Of a stretch of DNA of 64,000 nt, positions 60,003 through 64,000 are shown piece by piece (within the stretch, counting starts at the first letter, position 1; every line of letters starts with the position of its first letter). Position numbers and translations under genes: made by a program. Where the stretch lies: the NCBI GenBank assembly GCA_019828565.1, contig JAHDYR010000067.1, positions 496,001-560,000 on the forward strand, in the 5' to 3' direction. The DNA is from Carpediemonas membranifera (taxonomy: Eukaryota; Fornicata). The notes under the pieces were generated by a model. That model was not told the origin of the DNA, did not search any database, and worked only from the letters and a program-made list of their open reading frames with translations.

Positions 60003-62177
60003 TCACAGCCGTCCCAAGTCATGTGGCTGTAAGAAGTTCTGAACGTCCCTCAGTTGCCTCAGGTTCCGAGCCAGTGCCTTTGCAAGCTGGCCCTTATCCT
60101 CTGGGGTGGCCACCCTCGGTCTATTAGTCGGTATCACGGGCGAGTCGTCCAAACTCATGGCAGCCTGTGTCCCCTTCCTGCGGAGGAGCTCGCTCTGCAG
60201 GGCGTTCTTGACCTCACGGAGGGTGTTGAGCTCGGCAACAAGCTCACGCTGCTCGTTATGCAGCCGAAACTCGAGCTTATCAGCCCGTTTCTTCTCATTG
60301 GTCGCGGCTTGACGAGAGCTATCCCGCTCTTGAGCATAGAGTGTCGCCTTCCTTGATAGCTCGGCGAGGGCACTTGTTTGATCCCCCAGCTCGTCAACCC
60401 TGCTCTCAAGGTCCTCGCAGTGGGCCTGCAGGGCCGTGTAGTCCGCCTCCATCACATCCCGATCGCTAGCCTTATCCTGCGCATCTTGAAGCTGGGCTCT
60501 GAGCTCGATTAGTCGGGCCTGCATCGCCTCTTCATGCTCTGCCCTGCGAGCTGCCGTATCTCTCTCGTCAGAGAGCATCTCCTCGGCCTTCTTGAGCCTT
60601 TCTGAGAGCGAGGTGCGGGCCTGGAGCATCTCTGCCTGAAGCGACTGAACTTCAACGAGCTCAGCCTCGGCGTCATCAGCGGCCTGTTGAAGCCTGGAGA
60701 TCTCTGCAGCCATGGCCGCCGCCTCGTTCTTGAGATCATCAATCTGGGCGATCAAGGTCTCATTCTCACCCATCACCGCCTCTAAACTGCTCGTTTTCTC
60801 CTCCATAGCCTCCTTGAGCTCGACTAGCTGCTTCTTATCGTCGTTCGAGTCCCACTGCGCGTTTTCGAGCATTTCGTTCATCGAATCTCGCTCGGATTCG
60901 GCAGCGACGGCCTTGACCTCCGCGTTGGACAGCTTTTGCTCAAGCTCCGCGCGTTCTTTCTCCCAAGCCTTGGCCGCCTCTTCTTTCTCGGCCTCGAGAC
61001 GATTCAGAGTCGTCTCAAATCTGCTGATATCCGACTTCAACGACTCAATCTCCTTTGTCTGCTGCTCGATCGTGCCATCTCTCTCAGCCACGAGCTGGGC
61101 GAGCAGCCTCTGCTGCCTCACCAAGTGGTCATGGGATGTGTTATCAGCCGTGGAGAGCTCCGAGGCTGATAGAGGGTGTGACCTGTGCCCTGGTCCTTCA
61201 GAGTCAGTCGAGTCGAGTCGACCGGAAGGGTGGGTTGGGTCCTCTGGGCTTCGACTCAGTGTGAAGTCGGACTGCAGCTCGTCCGCCGAATCTGACCCGG
61301 GGATGCGGGCATGGCGGCGGGAATCGCTGTCGTCTCTATCCACAAGGGCATGTCCCCTGTCATGCTCCTCTTCGCCTGATTCGACGTCCTCGCCGTCGTG
61401 CACCACCTCCATGGCCACGCTGCCGTCAAGCCCGGTATGACCCGCCCCGCCGTGGTCAGTGCGGCTTCTATACGGGCTCCTCTGCGGTTGTGGTTGTGGT
61501 TCGGGGTATTCTGCGAGAATATGGTCGATGGACTCTGGGACCAGAGAGTTCAACTCAGCCAGCTGAGACCGGAGCGACTCGAGCTTTTCAGAGCCCCATG
61601 TCCTGTCACGGGTGGGGGTCAACTTGCCTGTGCGTTGGCTCGGCTGGTGCTCTACATCGTCTTGTCTCCGGGATTGGGGCTGTGTCTGGCCTCGCGTCTT
61701 GGTCTCAATGGCTTCGGACGTAGCTTGGCCGGGGATCACCAGATCTGTAGGCCACATTGGATGGCTGTGGTTCTGCTCGCGGTTGGCCTCGTGGTTCTGG
61801 GGCTCAGGGGACCCAGCGTGGAGCTTTTTGTTGAGCGCTTGGTGCACGGCGAGAAGCTTCGAGTAAAGCTGCGTATCGTGCGCAGACATGGCTGGTTTCG
61901 AACCATCTCTACGTGTATGTCTGGAGGAACCCTGAAGCTCGGCGATGGACGTCCTGCTGCGGGGAATTTGCGAAACGTGGTGCATATCGCCATCGGGCTG
62001 GTGGTAGGATTCACGTGGACGAAACAGCTGGTCGCTTTCATTCCATGGGCCAAGATCAGGCGATCGTTCAAACTCATCCATCAAGACGTTTCGCTCTTCC
62101 GTTCGACGTCTTTCATGCAGAAGTGACCAGTTACGAGTTACATGAGCACACATAAACCAGACCAAGACCCAACCCAT
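60003..62177 (-). CDS. Long coiled-coil protein
   Basis: 724 residues from ATG 62177, or 692 from ATG 62081 (MDEFERSPDLGPW), which begins more naturally. The N-terminal half is polar, Ser/Gln/His/Glu-rich and likely disordered. From about residue 365 to 690 it is one continuous heptad-rich coiled coil (KEIESLKSDISRFETTLNRL, KAWEKERAELEQKLSNAEVK). Such proteins are often cytoskeletal, centrosomal or Golgi tethers; no specific family is recognised. Confidence 0.8.
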   Translation of the reverse strand: MGWVLVWFMCAHVTRNWSLLHERRRTEERNVLMDEFERSPDLGPWNESDQLFRPRESYHQPDGDMHHVSQIPRSRTSIAELQGSSRHTRRDGSKPAMSAHDTQLYSKLLAVHQALNKKLHAGSPEPQNHEANREQNHSHPMWPTDLVIPGQATSEAIETKTRGQTQPQSRRQDDVEHQPSQRTGKLTPTRDRTWGSEKLESLRSQLAELNSLVPESIDHILAEYPEPQPQPQRSPYRSRTDHGGAGHTGLDGSVAMEVVHDGEDVESGEEEHDRGHALVDRDDSDSRRHARIPGSDSADELQSDFTLSRSPEDPTHPSGRLDSTDSEGPGHRSHPLSASELSTADNTSHDHLVRQQRLLAQLVAERDGTIEQQTKEIESLKSDISRFETTLNRLEAEKEEAAKAWEKERAELEQKLSNAEVKAVAAESERDSMNEMLENAQWDSNDDKKQLVELKEAMEEKTSSLEAVMGENETLIAQIDDLKNEAAAMAAEISRLQQAADDAEAELVEVQSLQAEMLQARTSLSERLKKAEEMLSDERDTAARRAEHEEAMQARLIELRAQLQDAQDKASDRDVMEADYTALQAHCEDLESRVDELGDQTSALAELSRKATLYAQERDSSRQAATNEKKRADKLEFRLHNEQRELVAELNTLREVKNALQSELLRRKGTQAAMSLDDSPVIPTNRPRVATPEDKGQLAKALARNLRQLRDVQNFLQPHDLGRL

Positions 62178-62781
62178 CTGACAGTTGAAAGATCCAGCTA
62201 TTAAGCTCGCAAGTCGGGTGTTTCAGCAGCGTCGGGCGTGGTGTGCTGGGGCGGGTAAGCTAATGCTCGCTGACAACACTGAGTCAAGCAAGAACTAACC
62301 CAGCTTAGCCAAGTGTCTGTCTATACGTCCCACGCCATACGTACTATCAAATCCTTGGTCGACTGAGACCACGGCCGGTGGTCGAAGGCCTCTGTCACCT
62401 GGGGCAGGGTGTCGCCCCTGGTCGACTCAAACTTGGTCGGCCTGATTTGCATGACTCCGTTGCTGGTGTATAGCATGTTGTCGTGCTGGTTCGCTCTCTT
62501 GGCTGAGCAGCTGAGTAGTCTTTGGCTTGACACTGTTGTACTACAGTTTGAGATTAATCTTGGTCATATGAAAGGGCCGTTGAAACATCACCTATCCAAG
62601 CGGCCCCATTCAGCAATCGGTCATGGAATTTGATTTATTTTTCTGACTCATCCCATTTTTCCTGTCGAGTTCGTGAAGTATCATAGAGTGCACAGTGCAA
62701 GCAGTAAAGTAGGACGAGACCTCAGTTCGATACTTCGCAGGTTAAGCATCAAAAATTCTCCTGGTGCCACCACAAGCCTCT
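62178..62781. other. Divergent intergenic region with a doubtful small ORF
   Basis: About 600 bp. On the minus strand, 62476-62321 encodes 51 codons from an ATG (MLYTSNGVMQIRPTKF) with protein-like composition, but it has no family and could be an exon fragment or chance. The rest is probably promoter for the gene at 62782. Confidence 0.4.
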
Positions 62782-63498
62782 ATGGCTCCAACTCGCGTTA
62801 ACAGACGCCCTTCTGCGTTTGAGCAGAGGTTCGCAACTAAAATCACACAAGTCAAGCGCGATGGCTCGTTTTCTGCTGCCACAGAACGAGCTCGGCAAGG
62901 ATCCACCGAAGAGCAGTTCTATTACTCCAAAAAGCCTCGCAGAGTGAACTACAAGCCATACTCCATATCAGACTATGCCCAAATGAAGGAGCGCGATGAA
63001 ACTCTCGGCTCCGTTAAGGGCCTCGGTCCTGACCTGGATAACGAAAGAGTCCGCGCTGCCCAAAAGCACCGCAACAAGATGATGGACTACTCTAAGAACG
63101 TTGTCCAGGCCCACAAGGAAGAAGGCCTTCCCATGGCGCCAAGGAAGGATCATAAGAAGATCTACACTGTCGTTGACGGACATGGCCGTTGGGCGAACGA
63201 GGATGACGCCACTATCTCCCGCGACAAGGCCCTCAAGTACGCCACCACGCATATTCCTAAGCCTACCGTCACGCGGCGTTCAATGTCTAAGCCTGCCTTC
63301 GCCTTTGGTTCCACACAGCGGCCAAAACTCTCACCGTACTCGCGAGAGAGCGTGCTAGATGCTATTGAGCCGAACTCCCTCTCTCCAGGCATGAAACACG
63401 TTGGTGGGTACGGCATCTCTGCAAGTCTGGGCGACTTGGAACGGCGGCATGAGGTAGAGCAGGCGGCTGTGGATGATATAATGGCTGAGTTCTCGTAG
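62782..63498 (+). CDS. Small basic protein with YKPYSISDY motif
   Basis: 238 residues from ATG 62782 (MAPTRVNRRPSAFEQ); the open frame from 62764 starts at a GTG. A conserved-looking block, NYKPYSISDYAQMK followed by GSVKGLGPDLDNERV and a helical RVRAAQKHRNKMMDYSKNVV, recalls a motif in several cilia-associated eukaryotic proteins, but I cannot name the family from memory with certainty. The protein is basic, low in hydrophobic residues and has no membrane segment. A flagellar or microtubule-associated role is a guess. Confidence 0.65.
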   Translation: MAPTRVNRRPSAFEQRFATKITQVKRDGSFSAATERARQGSTEEQFYYSKKPRRVNYKPYSISDYAQMKERDETLGSVKGLGPDLDNERVRAAQKHRNKMMDYSKNVVQAHKEEGLPMAPRKDHKKIYTVVDGHGRWANEDDATISRDKALKYATTHIPKPTVTRRSMSKPAFAFGSTQRPKLSPYSRESVLDAIEPNSLSPGMKHVGGYGISASLGDLERRHEVEQAAVDDIMAEFS

Positions 63499-64000
63499 AA
63501 TTGATCGGATCACTTTTCTATGTGGCACGCGCATTGCGATAAATTTCTCGACTCAGCATTTTCTTCGTTGAGAATCATGCATTCATGTTTCGGGCTGTAT
63601 TACTGGAATCTACCAAGAACAATCAATCATACCTTGCTTCAACGATATAGGTGTTTGCTCACTCGCGATGGAACAAACTAAACTACTCGATCGTGCTTGA
63701 CTCCATGGCGGGGTGGTCGGCAGACGCGGTGGGGTATATCAGCCAGCTTGTGGGCAAGTGGTCCGTGGAGGAGATTGTCTTCGGGTCGGAGTCGTGAGTG
63801 GGCCGGGCGGCTCGTTTATATGAAGGCTGGACGATGGCTAGGGTAAATAGCAGGCCTGGTGTTCTTTTATTAGTCTCCTTCGCCATTCTTCCAGGGTCTG
63901 GGCGTCTTGGGCCAACCCTTCCACGGGCCTCGTTCTTGGAGTTGTCGTCTCAACATAGTGGGATTGCCCTTTCGATCGAGCGAGATGGCTGCTGAGTCAG
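63499..64000. other. Right edge, no supported gene
   Basis: About 500 bp. A plus-strand frame ending at 63797 has only 31 codons after its ATG (63703). Nothing else is convincing. Confidence 0.5.

Noticed and set aside
60712-62126. Two 242-codon plus-strand frames
   Set aside because: Antisense to the coiled-coil gene; Ser/Leu-rich shadow composition.
1-64000. CRISPR arrays, bacterial operons, rRNA genes
   Set aside because: No regularly spaced repeats, no ribosome-binding-site pattern and no rRNA-like sequence were seen; the gene content is eukaryotic.

Overview
This window is nuclear DNA from a single-celled eukaryote. It encodes RACK1, the ESCRT-I subunit TSG101/Vps23, an ankyrin-FYVE protein, an equilibrative nucleoside transporter, a ZIP metal transporter and a PHD-finger chromatin protein. 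It also carries chromodomain Ty3/gypsy retrotransposons and an endonuclease-type LINE. Host genes are single uninterrupted reading frames on both strands, all three standard stop codons are used, and G+C is fairly high. A free-living, intron-poor protist fits; a metamonad of the Carpediemonas type is my guess from gene style only and is not proven.

Layout. (1) 1-9764 is a stack of nested LTR retrotransposons. Minus-strand element A has a gag-protease frame cut by B (6178-8880, plus, non-coding), C (918-5342, plus, broken chromovirus) and, as inferred, E (1 to about 731, minus, running off the left edge). A itself sits inside a dispersed repeat R (first copy, 9765-10327). (2) 10328-13525 holds a ZIP transporter with a reading-frame break and RCC1-like copy a, which has one in-frame stop. 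(3) 13526-29184 is a LINE of about 10.7 kb whose ORF2 is split by intact chromovirus D (20251-25169). A 16-bp target duplication frames the LINE, and the matching uninterrupted site survives at 54366-54381. (4) 29185-30075 is the second R copy. (5) 30063-64000 is a gene-rich host region: ankyrin-FYVE, RCC1-like copy b, TSG101, RACK1, histidine ammonia-lyase, a large membrane protein, RCC1-like copy c, a PHD protein, RCC1-like fragments d and e with the third R copy, a nucleoside transporter, a Cys-cluster protein, a PfkB kinase, a coiled-coil protein and a small basic protein.

Main discovery. All LTR elements have very short LTRs (56, 75, 130, 66 and about 114 bp). At the junction between the 5' LTR and the internal region, where a tRNA primer-binding site is expected, each carries a different perfect palindrome: CAGTTATATAACTG (B), CAGTGTTAACACTG (C), CAGTATCGATACTG (D), ATTAACGTTAAT (E) and AGAAGCTTCT (A). 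The symmetry is kept while the bases change, as a structured priming or RNA-dimerisation element would require. None shows the usual TGG start of a tRNA-complementary site.

Second theme. The five RCC1-like copies and three R copies are linked by duplication, shared deletion and apparent gene conversion. In two places an RCC1-like 3' end and R were copied together.
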